From assembly GCA_964533055.1 (NCBI GenBank), contig CAZHKZ010000023.1:1-10472 (forward strand): a stretch of 10,472 nucleotides of DNA, written 5' to 3'. The stretch's first letter is position 1. Each line of letters opens with the position of its first letter. A model generated the notes under the pieces. It did no database searches, had not been told where the DNA came from, and saw only the letters and a program-made list of their open reading frames with translations. Both the position numbers and the translations under genes were made by a program. Origin of the DNA: JACROF01 sp964533055 (GTDB taxonomy: Bacteria > Patescibacteriota > Microgenomatia > Levybacterales > UBA12049). Positions 1 through 8,000 of this stretch are shown here, one piece after another.

Positions 1-1295
1 GCCTTAATTTCTTTGTTAATCCGTAGCAATTCCTTGTTCTTGGTGACGTCTTTCTTGAACTGCTTCCAAAATATAGCCCTATCCTCTTTCACACTAGGCA
101 TTTCGTATCTAGCAGACTCAGTGATAACTTCATCCATCCATGAAGCGACTTTCACCATGTCTTTTTCATTCATACCTCTTGTCGTAAGTGCTGGCGTACC
201 TAGTCTTATTCCTGATGGATAGAAAGGCGGCATAGGATCATTTGGGACTGAATTCTTATTGAGCACAATGCCTGCTACCTCAAGGGCTAGAGCAGCCACG
301 GCACCATTAACACTCTTATTCTGAAGATCGACACACATGAGATGATTCTCTGTACCACCACTGACGATCTCAAATCCTCTTTTTTGCAACTCTTTTGCAA
401 GCCTATCAGCATTCTTTACGATATTTGCAGCGTACTTCTTAAAAGATGCTGTACTCGCCTCCTTCAGTGCGACTGCGATACCCGCTGTTTGATTATCATG
501 AGGACCACCCTGGAGACCAGGAAAGACTGCCTTGTCGATCTTTTCTGCCAGCTCTGGATCTTTCTTAAGACCTCGCTCTGTTACCATGACCATCGCACCT
601 CGTGGCCCTCGAAGCGTCTTATGAGTGGTCGTCATAATAGTATGCGCGTATGGAGCTGGACTTGGATGAACACCACCAGCGACAAGTCCTGAGATATGTG
701 AAATATCTGCATGGAGATACGCTCCAACTTTGTCAGCAATCTTTGCAAATCTTTTAAAATCAATAATCTGTGAGTATGCAGTTGTACCACAGATTATTAA
801 CTTTGGCTTTTCTTTGATGGCCTGCTTCTCAATTGCATCATAATCTAACTTGCCATCTTCGCCTAACTCATAATGAACAACGTTAAAATACTTTCCTGTG
901 ATGGATACAGGTGACCCATAGGTAAGATGCCCACCAAACGCAAGTGAGAAGCCCATGACTTTGTCTTTCTGTGGGTCAACAAGCGCTAAATAGATAGCCA
1001 GATTCGCAGGAGATCCTGAATATGGCTGCACATTGACGTGTGGAACGCCAAACAATTCCTTTGCTCGCTCCTGAGCAATTATCTCAACACCATCAGCAAA
1101 TTCATTTCCCTGATAATAGCGCTTTTTAGGATACCCTTCAGAATATTTATTATTAAGGACTGTGCCGAGCGCTTCTAAGACTGCTGAGGAAGTGTAGTTC
1201 TCTGAGGCGATCATCTCGAGAACATCGCGCTGTCTTTTCTCTTCACTTTTTACTAATTCAAAAATTTGCGGATCTGTTTTTTTGAGGTTAATCAT
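1..1295 (-). CDS. glyA: Serine hydroxymethyltransferase (partial, 3' end beyond the window)
   Basis: This PLP enzyme of the cytoplasm converts serine and tetrahydrofolate to glycine and 5,10-methylene-tetrahydrofolate, the carbon donor for thymidylate synthase. The translation starts MINLKKTDPQIFELV and carries the family blocks MIASENYTSSAVLEALG, NKYSEGYPKKRYYQGN and VNVQPYSGSPAN. The PLP-binding block TTTHKTLRGPRG follows, with the Schiff-base lysine at about residue 226 (codon 618-620). About 431 codons are present without a stop, so the gene is essentially complete and ends just left of the window; most bacterial GlyA are 415-430 residues. The ATG at 1295 is where family similarity begins. 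Upstream lie folA and the rest of the thymidylate cluster on the same strand, 55 nt away, but glyA has its own promoter-like sequence. There is no clear Shine-Dalgarno site, only GAAAG directly against the ATG. Identification is firm. Confidence 0.97.
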   Translation of the reverse strand, partial: MINLKKTDPQIFELVKSEEKRQRDVLEMIASENYTSSAVLEALGTVLNNKYSEGYPKKRYYQGNEFADGVEIIAQERAKELFGVPHVNVQPYSGSPANLAIYLALVDPQKDKVMGFSLAFGGHLTYGSPVSITGKYFNVVHYELGEDGKLDYDAIEKQAIKEKPKLIICGTTAYSQIIDFKRFAKIADKVGAYLHADISHISGLVAGGVHPSPAPYAHTIMTTTHKTLRGPRGAMVMVTERGLKKDPELAEKIDKAVFPGLQGGPHDNQTAGIAVALKEASTASFKKYAANIVKNADRLAKELQKRGFEIVSGGTENHLMCVDLQNKSVNGAVAALALEVAGIVLNKNSVPNDPMPPFYPSGIRLGTPALTTRGMNEKDMVKVASWMDEVITESARYEMPSVKEDRAIFWKQFKKDVTKNKELLRINKEIK

Positions 1296-1307
1296 CTTTC
1301 AAAACCA

Positions 1308-1336
1308 ACTATATCCAAAAGAGTTTAGCTTGACAA
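1308..1336 (-). promoter_or_regulatory. Sigma70-type promoter of glyA
   Basis: On the minus strand TTGTCA (1336-1331) is followed after exactly 17 nt by TATAGT (1313-1308); each box matches the consensus in five of six bases. The expected transcript start is near 1301, only about 6 nt before the glyA ATG, so the leader would be too short for a normal ribosome binding site. The promoter fills the 55-nt gap between folA and glyA and suggests glyA can be expressed apart from the upstream genes. Confidence 0.7.
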
Positions 1337-1350
1337 GAGAGCAAAATAGA

Positions 1351-1857
1351 TCATTTCTCCAAGATGAGATACGTATATTTCAACCCTTCAAATTCTTTTT
1401 CTTCTCGCTCTATCACTTTTGTAAATTCTGAGTACTCTGGAAAATATGCATCCCCTTCTACTTCCTTATGAACAATAGTTAGGTAGAGACGATCCGCAAT
1501 GCCCATTGCTTGCACATATAATTTACCCCCACCAAAAATAAATATCTCCCCTCGCCCGCCGGTGCTTTGGCGAAAAAGGGACGCTGCAGCCATCTCAATA
1601 GCCTCGTTTAAAGAGTGTGCAACCTCTCCGCCTTCAACTTTATAATCCCTGTCGGAAGTCACAACGATATTAAGCCTATTTGGGAGAATCCTTCCGATCG
1701 ATTCATGCGTCTTTCGACCCATGATCAGAGGATAAGGGGTGGTGATATCTCGAACTCTTTTCTGCTCCCCAGGTATATTCCAAGGTATCTCACCATTGTT
1801 TCCGATAACACGATTGTCTGACATCGCCACTATGATACTTATTCGAGGGGTATTCAT
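1351..1857 (-). CDS. folA: Dihydrofolate reductase
   Basis: DHFR reduces dihydrofolate, the by-product of thymidylate synthase, to tetrahydrofolate with NADPH. The 168-residue length is typical. Visible motifs are the N-terminal strand ISIIVAMSDNRVIG, the substrate loop GEIPWNIPGEQ, the NADPH-binding block IMGRKTHESIGR with LPNRLNIVVTS, the glycine motif FIFGGGKLY (about 107-114) and the C-terminal DAYFPEY. The catalytic acid is Glu31, aligned to Asp27 of E. coli. Residues after it differ from E. coli at positions that line the antifolate pocket (Gln for Leu28, Val for Phe31). The gene starts 4 nt after the thyA stop, so the two are almost certainly co-transcribed and perhaps translationally coupled; no good Shine-Dalgarno site is seen. 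The ThyA-DHFR pairing is a classic functional couple. Confidence 0.96.
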   Translation of the reverse strand: MNTPRISIIVAMSDNRVIGNNGEIPWNIPGEQKRVRDITTPYPLIMGRKTHESIGRILPNRLNIVVTSDRDYKVEGGEVAHSLNEAIEMAAASLFRQSTGGRGEIFIFGGGKLYVQAMGIADRLYLTIVHKEVEGDAYFPEYSEFTKVIEREEKEFEGLKYTYLILEK

Positions 1858-1861
1858 ACAT

Positions 1862-2830
1862 TCACTTTACAGATTTTTTCTTTTTCTCAAAGAAGCCACC
1901 GGCGACTGTTAGTTCGCCCTTGAGACCTGGATGTGGGTCATATCCCTCAAGCGTGACAAGCTCTGGTTTAAAATTATCAATATCAGTTATTTTTTTATCT
2001 AAAATGAGAGTTGGGAGAGGCTTTGGCTTGCGAGTTAGCTGCTCTTTTACTTGATCAATGTGATTTTCATAGATATGTGCATCTCCAAACGTGTGGATAA
2101 ATTCCCCTGGCTCTAATTTCAACACTCTCGCAAGGATAATCGTGAGCAATGCATAACTTGCGATATTGAATGGCACTCCAAGAAAAAGATCAGCACTTCT
2201 CTGATACAACTGAAGATTAAGCTTGCCACCCTTGATACTGACATGATACATATTGTGACAAATGGGAAATCTATTTGCGTCTTTTTTAAGTGCCATTGAA
2301 TAGAGATATTTGGGATCCCATGATGTCACAATTGCATTTCTCGCATCAGGATCATCCGTCAACTCATTTACGACCCATCGGAGCTGATCTATTACCCGAG
2401 CTGTCCCTGTAGGCCAACGCCTCCAGCTCTCACCATAGATATGAGCTAAATTACCCCATTTCTTAGCGAATGCATTATTGCTAGCGATTTTTTCGATGAA
2501 TTCTTCTTTTGTTACTTTTGAAGTCTTATTTTTTTCCTTAAAAATCTTGTATGGATAGTCATCCCAAATATGAACGTTGTTATCAACAAGATATTTAATA
2601 TTTGAGTCCCCTTTCATAAACCACGCGAGCTCATGAAGTACTCCTTTCCAGTAAACTTTCTTCGTAGTGAGAAGTGGGAAACCTTTGGATAGGTCAAAAC
2701 GAATTTGTCGTCCAAAATGACTATATGAAACAGCTCCTGTGCCACGATCGACATTCTTAATACCTGTCTTAAGAACTTCTTCGATGAGGTCTAGATATGC
2801 ATATTCTGGATGTTTTTGAGATGAACTCAT
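1862..2830 (-). CDS. thyA: Thymidylate synthase (ThyA type)
   Basis: ThyA methylates dUMP to dTMP using 5,10-methylene-tetrahydrofolate and releases dihydrofolate. From the ATG at 2830 the protein has 322 residues. It shows FPLLTTKK, HELAWFMKGD, the nucleophile in RFPICHNMYHV (Cys191), LYQRSADLFLG, VPFNIASYALL (Asn222, the residue favouring uracil over cytosine), GDAHIYENHIDQ and EGYDPHPG. Oddities against E. coli are Asn165 for phosphate-binding Arg127, His196 for Gln151, Ile before the catalytic Cys, a short insert before that motif and a Lys-rich tail of about 13 residues beyond the usual C-terminus. An upstream in-frame GTG at 2854 overlaps the HD gene stop (GTGA). I prefer the ATG because family similarity begins only about ten residues after it, and AGAGG lies only 1 nt from the GTG, too close to serve it. 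The strand and stop are certain; the start is not. Confidence 0.93.
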   Translation of the reverse strand: MSSSQKHPEYAYLDLIEEVLKTGIKNVDRGTGAVSYSHFGRQIRFDLSKGFPLLTTKKVYWKGVLHELAWFMKGDSNIKYLVDNNVHIWDDYPYKIFKEKNKTSKVTKEEFIEKIASNNAFAKKWGNLAHIYGESWRRWPTGTARVIDQLRWVVNELTDDPDARNAIVTSWDPKYLYSMALKKDANRFPICHNMYHVSIKGGKLNLQLYQRSADLFLGVPFNIASYALLTIILARVLKLEPGEFIHTFGDAHIYENHIDQVKEQLTRKPKPLPTLILDKKITDIDNFKPELVTLEGYDPHPGLKGELTVAGGFFEKKKKSVK

Positions 2831-2850
2831 GCAGTTAGTTTGTAACTCTT

Positions 2851-3735
2851 TCACACCTCTTTTTCAAGATGTATTACTGTATCAGGACTTTCCCAAGCGG
2901 TCTTTGCAGAGATAAATTTTTCACGCATCATCTCTTCCTCATCGTCATCATACATCTCAAAAATACTATCTGGCATTGATGCAAACGCATCAGTTATATG
3001 ATGTTCATTTTGAGCAAGCATTGCAAGTACAGGAAAATGATCCTGAGAATGACGAAGAAGTGGAATTGTATGAAGGGCAAGAACATCTGCCGATATCCAC
3101 TGCAGAGCATCGATCATGTCTGGATTCTTAACATCCATTTGTTCTCTCCACGAACGAACTGCAGTACGTAGATATCCTACTCGTTCGATCGCATCGAACG
3201 CTTTTCCTAACCTTGAATCCCTATTGAAGACTATCTCATCAGCTACTCTTTCAAGCTGCAAGAGAACATCCGCCTTTTCATGCTCGTCATCAGAATAACG
3301 AGCAGCTACATCCTGAACAACAATATGCATCGCATCCCTCTCGCGAAGATTGTCGCCACTTGTCTTCTTTCGCCATGTTATATCCTCACAACCCTCAACA
3401 CCCTCGCCCCAATCATGGATCGCAGCTGCAAGTAGGAGATCATTCTCATCATCAGAGCTAAATGGAGAGGCTGTATTTGGAGTCTCCTGCATTCGAGACA
3501 GTCTTAAAAAAGTTGAAGCAACTTGAACAGTAACTAACATGTGGTCTAGATTGTTCACATCTGCTCCGAGAAGATCTTGCCATTCCTCAACGGAGGTGTT
3601 TGCGGGTCGATACGCATCATATCTTGCACGCTGAGATAAGTACTCGCCTGCTGGAGACTGTGCATATGCATCATGAAGACGTTGTCGATCGAGAGGGGTA
3701 GTTATAGCAGAATTTTGAGGGGTTTCTGCAGACAT
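2851..3735 (-). CDS. HD-domain protein, probable nucleotide phosphohydrolase, function unknown
   Basis: The protein has 294 residues from the ATG at 3735, which lies 1 nt after the TAA of the preceding gene; the open frame runs further upstream but only inside that gene. It looks like an HD-superfamily metal-dependent phosphohydrolase. A first His is at NLDHML (His65), the signature is AAAIHDWGEG (His107-Asp108, with Glu111), and a later Asp in ISADVLALH (Asp217) is the likely fourth ligand. The rest is helical, with an acidic patch near residues 263-268 (DDDEEE). There is no signal peptide, so it is probably cytosolic. The stop overlaps the alternative GTG start of thyA and the gene sits inside a thymidylate operon, so a role in dNTP or dNMP hydrolysis (YfbR- or dGTPase-like) is a reasonable inference. 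The exact substrate cannot be read from the sequence. Confidence 0.8.
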   Translation of the reverse strand: MSAETPQNSAITTPLDRQRLHDAYAQSPAGEYLSQRARYDAYRPANTSVEEWQDLLGADVNNLDHMLVTVQVASTFLRLSRMQETPNTASPFSSDDENDLLLAAAIHDWGEGVEGCEDITWRKKTSGDNLRERDAMHIVVQDVAARYSDDEHEKADVLLQLERVADEIVFNRDSRLGKAFDAIERVGYLRTAVRSWREQMDVKNPDMIDALQWISADVLALHTIPLLRHSQDHFPVLAMLAQNEHHITDAFASMPDSIFEMYDDDEEEMMREKFISAKTAWESPDTVIHLEKEV

Positions 3736-3736
3736 T

Positions 3737-4276
3737 TTAGACTTGGGTTTCTTTCTTAGTAGCGCTGACTCTTCCACCTTGCCATTGACCACGATACATG
3801 TTCCCTCCACCAAGAACCTGCATAAACTGAGCATGTGCAATCCTCGCTCCCATCTCAATGGTTACTGGCACGGGGCCCTCATTCTTTAACGCAAAAGTCC
3901 AGCCGCCACTATATCCAGGTGGACAATTGCCGGTACGCAAATAAAGACCACTTCTAAAAAGAGTTGATCGAGGAGTAATATTCGCACTTAAATCTTCTGG
4001 CATATTCACAGTTTCAATTGTTTTGACCAAATAAAAATCTCCTGGCTCCCAAGTAAAAGATCTCGTCTCACCTTCTACATACTTCTCAACTAACTCTATA
4101 TCAGCAGTCTGACGCTCCGTCACACCCAGGAATGACTTACCTGAAATCTTGTAAACTTCACCGAGTCTAAAATCGAAGCCCGCTCCTTCAGGATTGGTCA
4201 GTTCTCGCTCTGATAAATTCTCTACGAGTTTTTTGGTCTTAACTAGCTTTAGGAGTATTTTGGGGCCAAGAATCAT
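3737..4276 (-). CDS. dCTP deaminase/dUTPase-fold protein lacking the usual catalytic residues
   Basis: This 179-residue protein belongs by fold to the trimeric dCTP deaminase/dUTPase superfamily. It has the N-terminal block AGFDFRLGEVY (like GATVDVRLGN of Dcd), WEPGDFYLVKTIETVNMPEDL, the phosphate-binding block TPRSTLFRSGL (Arg103, Ser104, Arg108 kept) and a C-terminal jelly-roll part GGWTFALKNEGPVPV. By hand alignment to E. coli Dcd, the deaminase catalytic Glu138 is Ala129 and the Asp of the IDPGW motif is Pro. The protein therefore probably binds a nucleotide or triphosphate but may not deaminate, unless it uses other residues. Start: the ATG at 4276 lies exactly 6 nt after a TATACT box, so the mRNA is probably leaderless. 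It is the first gene of the tight dcd-like/HD/thyA/folA operon. It could be a divergent dUTPase, a regulatory paralogue or an enzyme for another nucleotide. Confidence 0.85.
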   Translation of the reverse strand: MILGPKILLKLVKTKKLVENLSERELTNPEGAGFDFRLGEVYKISGKSFLGVTERQTADIELVEKYVEGETRSFTWEPGDFYLVKTIETVNMPEDLSANITPRSTLFRSGLYLRTGNCPPGYSGGWTFALKNEGPVPVTIEMGARIAHAQFMQVLGGGNMYRGQWQGGRVSATKKETQV

Positions 4277-4282
4277 TTGGTC

Positions 4283-4311
4283 AGTATAGTGAAGGATTGG
4301 AGGAGTAACAA
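4283..4311 (-). promoter_or_regulatory. Promoter of the thymidylate operon, predicted leaderless
   Basis: TTGTTA (4311-4306) and TATACT (4288-4283) on the minus strand are separated by exactly 17 nt. Six bases then lead to the ATG at 4276, so the expected +1 is the A of the start codon. It lies in the 54-nt gap between the two deaminase-fold genes and would drive the second deaminase-like gene, the HD gene, thyA and folA. Confidence 0.7.
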
Positions 4312-4330
4312 GAGGATTTTCTAGATCAAA

Positions 4331-4903
4331 CTACTTTAGCTCTTTATGGATTTTGGACTCCCCTGGACCTTCTTGACCTGCATACTTAGCATTCTTCTTC
4401 TTATAATATGGGACTTCAGCTGGTGAAGATAGCTCTGAGAATGCAAGAGAACAGATACGCATACCAGGATAGAGTGCGACTGGCATCTTGCCCATGTTAG
4501 CTAGCTCTAACGTAATATGTCCCCTAAATCCACACTCGATACTCGCAGCAGTTGAGTGAATAATAACGCCAAGTCTCCCAATGCTCGATCTACCTTCTAG
4601 GCTCCCGACTAAATCATCTGGAACTTCGATATGTTCCATCGTTGTACCTAAGACAAAATCACCTGGCTGAATAATAAAGCGTTCACCCTTCTTAACAACT
4701 ACCTCTCGAGTAACATCCTGGGAAGTTTGCTTGTCAGTTGGGTCTATGTATGCGAACTTACTGTGGTCGAAAACTCTGAAGATATTCCCCAGACGTAAGT
4801 CTATAGAATTACTACCGAGCTGCTCAACAAGATCAGGCGCAGGCTTAATTACCACACTATTACTTTTGAGTCGAACCTTGATATCCCTATCTGATAGAAC
4901 CAT
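4331..4903 (-). CDS. dcd: dCTP deaminase, possibly bifunctional deaminase/dUTPase
   Basis: Dcd deaminates dCTP to dUTP; bifunctional members go on to dUMP and diphosphate. The 190-residue protein from the ATG at 4903 has the full family pattern: MVLSDRDIK, GSNSIDLRLGNIFRVF, IQPGDFVLGTT, LEGRSSIGRLGVIIHSTAA (Arg105, Ser106, Arg110), ECGFRGHITLEL with catalytic Glu133, LYPGMRICSLAF, and the nucleotide-closing tail KYAGQEGPGES. The HSTA and GHITLEL blocks resemble Mycobacterium tuberculosis and archaeal bifunctional enzymes more than E. coli Dcd, so direct dUMP production is plausible but not proven. The Asp of IDPGW is Glu here. An in-frame GTG at 4921 exists but would place the -10 box inside the gene, so the ATG is chosen. 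It supplies the thyA substrate and precedes the operon with its own promoter. Confidence 0.94.
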   Translation of the reverse strand: MVLSDRDIKVRLKSNSVVIKPAPDLVEQLGSNSIDLRLGNIFRVFDHSKFAYIDPTDKQTSQDVTREVVVKKGERFIIQPGDFVLGTTMEHIEVPDDLVGSLEGRSSIGRLGVIIHSTAASIECGFRGHITLELANMGKMPVALYPGMRICSLAFSELSSPAEVPYYKKKNAKYAGQEGPGESKIHKELK

Positions 4904-4909
4904 TTTTGA

Positions 4910-4918
4910 AGTATAGCA
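4910..4918 (-). promoter_or_regulatory. Extended -10 promoter of dcd, predicted leaderless
   Basis: TGCTATACT (4918-4910, minus strand) is a TGn-extended -10 box, followed by 6 nt and then the dcd ATG at 4903, so +1 should be the A of the ATG. No good -35 box is seen at the right distance; the region there is GGAAAA, inside two tandem AGTTTTC units (4924-4937, plus strand). Confidence 0.65.
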
Positions 4919-5038
4919 CACCCAGTTTTCAGTTTTCCGTCCACCCGCTGGCGGATCTGTTTTCGGTCCACAAGGTGCTATTTATAGCATTCAAATTGGA
5001 CTGATTATAGAGAACTGACTACTGATATCCAGGGCTCA

Positions 5039-5067
5039 TTGACACTGCCTTATACACTTGATACGCT
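5039..5067 (+). promoter_or_regulatory. Promoter of the surface-protein gene
   Basis: A perfect TTGACA (5039-5044), a 17-nt spacer and TACGCT (5062-5067) preceded by TGA (extended -10) form a good sigma70-type promoter. The expected start is near 5074, giving a leader of about 14 nt before the ATG at 5088. The leader ends GTAAAGTATTT and has no strong Shine-Dalgarno site. Confidence 0.65.
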
Positions 5068-5087
5068 AAAACTGTCGTAAAGTATTT

Positions 5088-8000
5088 ATGAGAAAATCAG
5101 CTGTCTTTTCTTTGATCAAAAATGTATTCTCAACATCCAGAAAGAGTGTCCTGGCTGTTGCCCTCATCTTTAGTGCGATACTCACATCACAATCAGTGCT
5201 GGCTCCACATGCTCAAGCTGCAGTTTCGGTTGCGAATTTCTCAGTCTGCGTCTATCCTCCATCTGTAGGGTACAGTCCTTATGTAACCATCTCGGGCTAT
5301 AGCACTACTTATCTCACTGGAAACTGTAAAAGCTATTCATTCACAACAGGGAAATACATCACGATCACCGCAGGTGCAAGTAGAAGTGTCACGCAAGCAA
5401 GAACTATTTATCTCTCAACTATCACTAACACTGCAAATCAATATTTCTATCTAGCTGCTGCATATGTTCCACCGACACCAACAAGAGTTCCACCAACTCC
5501 AACAAAAAGACCGATTCCTACAGCTACAAGAATTCCTCCTACGCCAACAAGAGTTCCACCAACTCCAACAAAAAGACCGATTCCTACAGCTACCAAAGCA
5601 CCTGCTCCATGCATTGTTAGTCCTCTGCTTTGTGTAACTCCTACGAAGAAGCCTACCGTGATTCCATCACAGAAACCACTTCCATCTAAAACTCCAACTC
5701 CTGCTGGTCCATGTATTGCTAATCCATTACTATGCGTAACGCCTACGAAGAAGCCTACCGTGATTCCATCACAGAACCCATTACCAACAAAGTCACCAAC
5801 TCCAACACTCAAGCAAAATCAGCCAATTATTCAATACAGAATAACTGGAACTATAAAAGACAAGGCGGGCTCACCAGTTGGAAATGTAAAAGTCTACGCG
5901 ACATCAAATTCGAACGTATTTGCTCAAACGAACGCAAGCGGTGTATACACCTTAACGCTTTCTTCCTCAGCTAATCCATACACATTCATCCTTCTTGCAC
6001 AAAAATCAGGCTATAGCAATGCTATTACCTCAACAATTTCGCTCACTCCTACTACCACCACAAAGACTGTTAATTTTACTCTTGCTAGCTCGACAACACC
6101 TACTCCAACGCTTTCGGGACCATGTACCGCAAATCCATTACTTTGTGTGACTCCAACCCCCACCAAGCCACCTACATCTGCCTATAAAATATCTGGGACT
6201 GTAAAAGATAAGATGGGTGCTCCACTACAGGGGGCAGCTATTGTTGCTAAGGAAATACATGATGGCGGCGTCATTACTGACTCTCAGGGAAAGTATAGTC
6301 TCTCGACATTTTCAGCTGGAACGTTCTCACTTCAAGCTAGCAAGAATGGCTTCACATCCTCATCTGCACCAAGCATAGTTCTAACAACAAGTAAGACAAC
6401 CGCATCATACAATTTCACTCTTATTAAGCCCGCCACAACCATAGCTCCCAGTCCTACCAAAGTTGCAAATAATGGAGTAGTGAAAGGTACTGTTTCCGTA
6501 GTGGTTGGAGCAGATAAGCGCGCATATGAGGGTGAGAATGTACGACTCGTACTAACTCCGCAATTGGGCACGGGATCACTGAGTACGATCTCAAAAACAG
6601 GCGGGCAATACAGCTTCTCAGGTCTTAGTACATCAGTCTCGTATACATTAAAAGTAGAACCACCTTCCACATATGAAGTTGTATCAAATAACCCAGTCAC
6701 TGGTATTAAGCCCCCATCCAATGTCGGGTCTGCAGAGATTGTTAACGTTGATATAAAATTACGCTCCACCGCAGGACCTAGTGACAACATTATAAAAGGC
6801 GTAGTCTTTAATGATCTGAATAAAAATACTTTCAGAGATGGCAACGAAACTACAGTCTCTGGAGTATCTATTAGTCTTTCCAAGACCGCATCTCGTACTG
6901 TAGCAACCGGTATTACCGGGGCATATCAGTTTTCAAGCTTGGCCCCAGGTGATTATGACGTAAAAGTAACAGCTCCAAGTGGTTGGATGGGAACAACTAT
7001 ATCTGGTGCGTATGTAGGAGGTACTACAAAAAATATTACTCGTGACTTCGGAATTTATCGGGCTCCAACGCCATTACCTTCTCAGAATCCACTTCCATCT
7101 AAAACTCCAACTCCTGCTGGTCCTTGTATTGCTAATCCACTGTTATGCGTAACTCCAACGAAGAAGCCTACTCCTACGCTCGCAGGACCTTGTATCGCAA
7201 ATCCTTTGCTTTGTGTAACTCCCACCAAGAAGCCAACTGTGACTCCAACTCCTGCTGGTCCTTGTATTGCTAATCCACTGTTATGCGTAACTCCAANNNN
7301 NNNNNNNNNNNNNNNNNNNNNNNNNNNNNNNNNNNNNNNNNNNNNNNNNNNNNNNNNNNNNNNNNNNNNNNNNNNNNNNNNNNNNNNNNNNNNNNNACTC
7401 CAACTCCTGCTGGTCCTTGTATTGCTAATCCACTGTTATGCGTAACTCCAACGAAGAAGCCTACAGCTGTTCCAACGAAGATCGTGACATCAACGCCTAC
7501 CAAAATTCCTACAAAAGCACCTACTGCTGTTCCAACAAAGCAGCCTACTGTTGCACCGACAAAAACCCCAGTTCCAACAAAGAAGCCAGTCCCTACTGCG
7601 ACATTAACACCAACTCCAACGCTGACTCCAACACCCACATTGACACCTACTCCAACATCTACGCCAAAGCCTGGAGTTACCATCACCATCACACCAACTG
7701 CAACTATGACTCCAAGTCCAACGCTGACTCCAACACCCACATTGACACCTACTCCAACAGCAACCGATCCGAATACAACAACGTTTAATGTAATTCTTAA
7801 GCTTGATGGCATTGGATCTGCAGGAGACAGCACCAATCCAACTGCGAACTCACTCAGTAACAAAAATCCAGAGAACAAAAATATCCTCGCAGATATCCTT
7901 ATCTACAACAAAGATACGAAAGCACTTGTTGTTAAAAAGACCGAAACATTTGTCTATGCTGAGGGCGAGCAAGTGTACAGAGGTAGCGCCAACCTTGGCA

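Larger units (their letters stand above)
4904..5087. other. Divergent intergenic region between dcd and the surface-protein gene
   Basis: This 184-nt spacer holds the dcd promoter on the left and the surface-protein promoter on the right. Between them is a GC-rich imperfect palindrome at 4940-4955 (outer arms TCC and GGA, centre CCCGCTGGC, 12 of 16 positions symmetric) in otherwise AT-rich sequence. It also carries two tandem AGTTTTC units at 4924-4937. No open reading frame or RNA gene is apparent. Confidence 0.5.

Noticed and set aside
342..692. Plus-strand open reading frame opposite glyA
   Set aside because: The minus strand encodes a strongly conserved GlyA over the same stretch; the plus-strand product has no recognisable features.
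3736..3858. N-terminal extension of the HD protein upstream of the ATG at 3735
   Set aside because: It would lie wholly inside the preceding deaminase-like gene in another frame, and the ATG 1 nt after that gene's stop is a far better start.
5447..5812. Minus-strand frame rich in VGVG repeats opposite the linker
   Set aside because: It is the antisense reading of Pro/Thr codons, without a promoter or a credible start.
5478..7759. Repeats in the surface-protein gene as a CRISPR array
   Set aside because: Repeats are in frame, of varied spacing, encode a Pro/Thr linker and have no unique equal-length spacers.
7438..7788. Alternative-frame open reading frames across the PT-rich linker, on both strands
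   Set aside because: Low-complexity ACN/CCN codons keep several frames open; the translations are biased (Asn/Ser/Tyr-rich, or Gly/Val-rich on the minus strand) and have no domain features.
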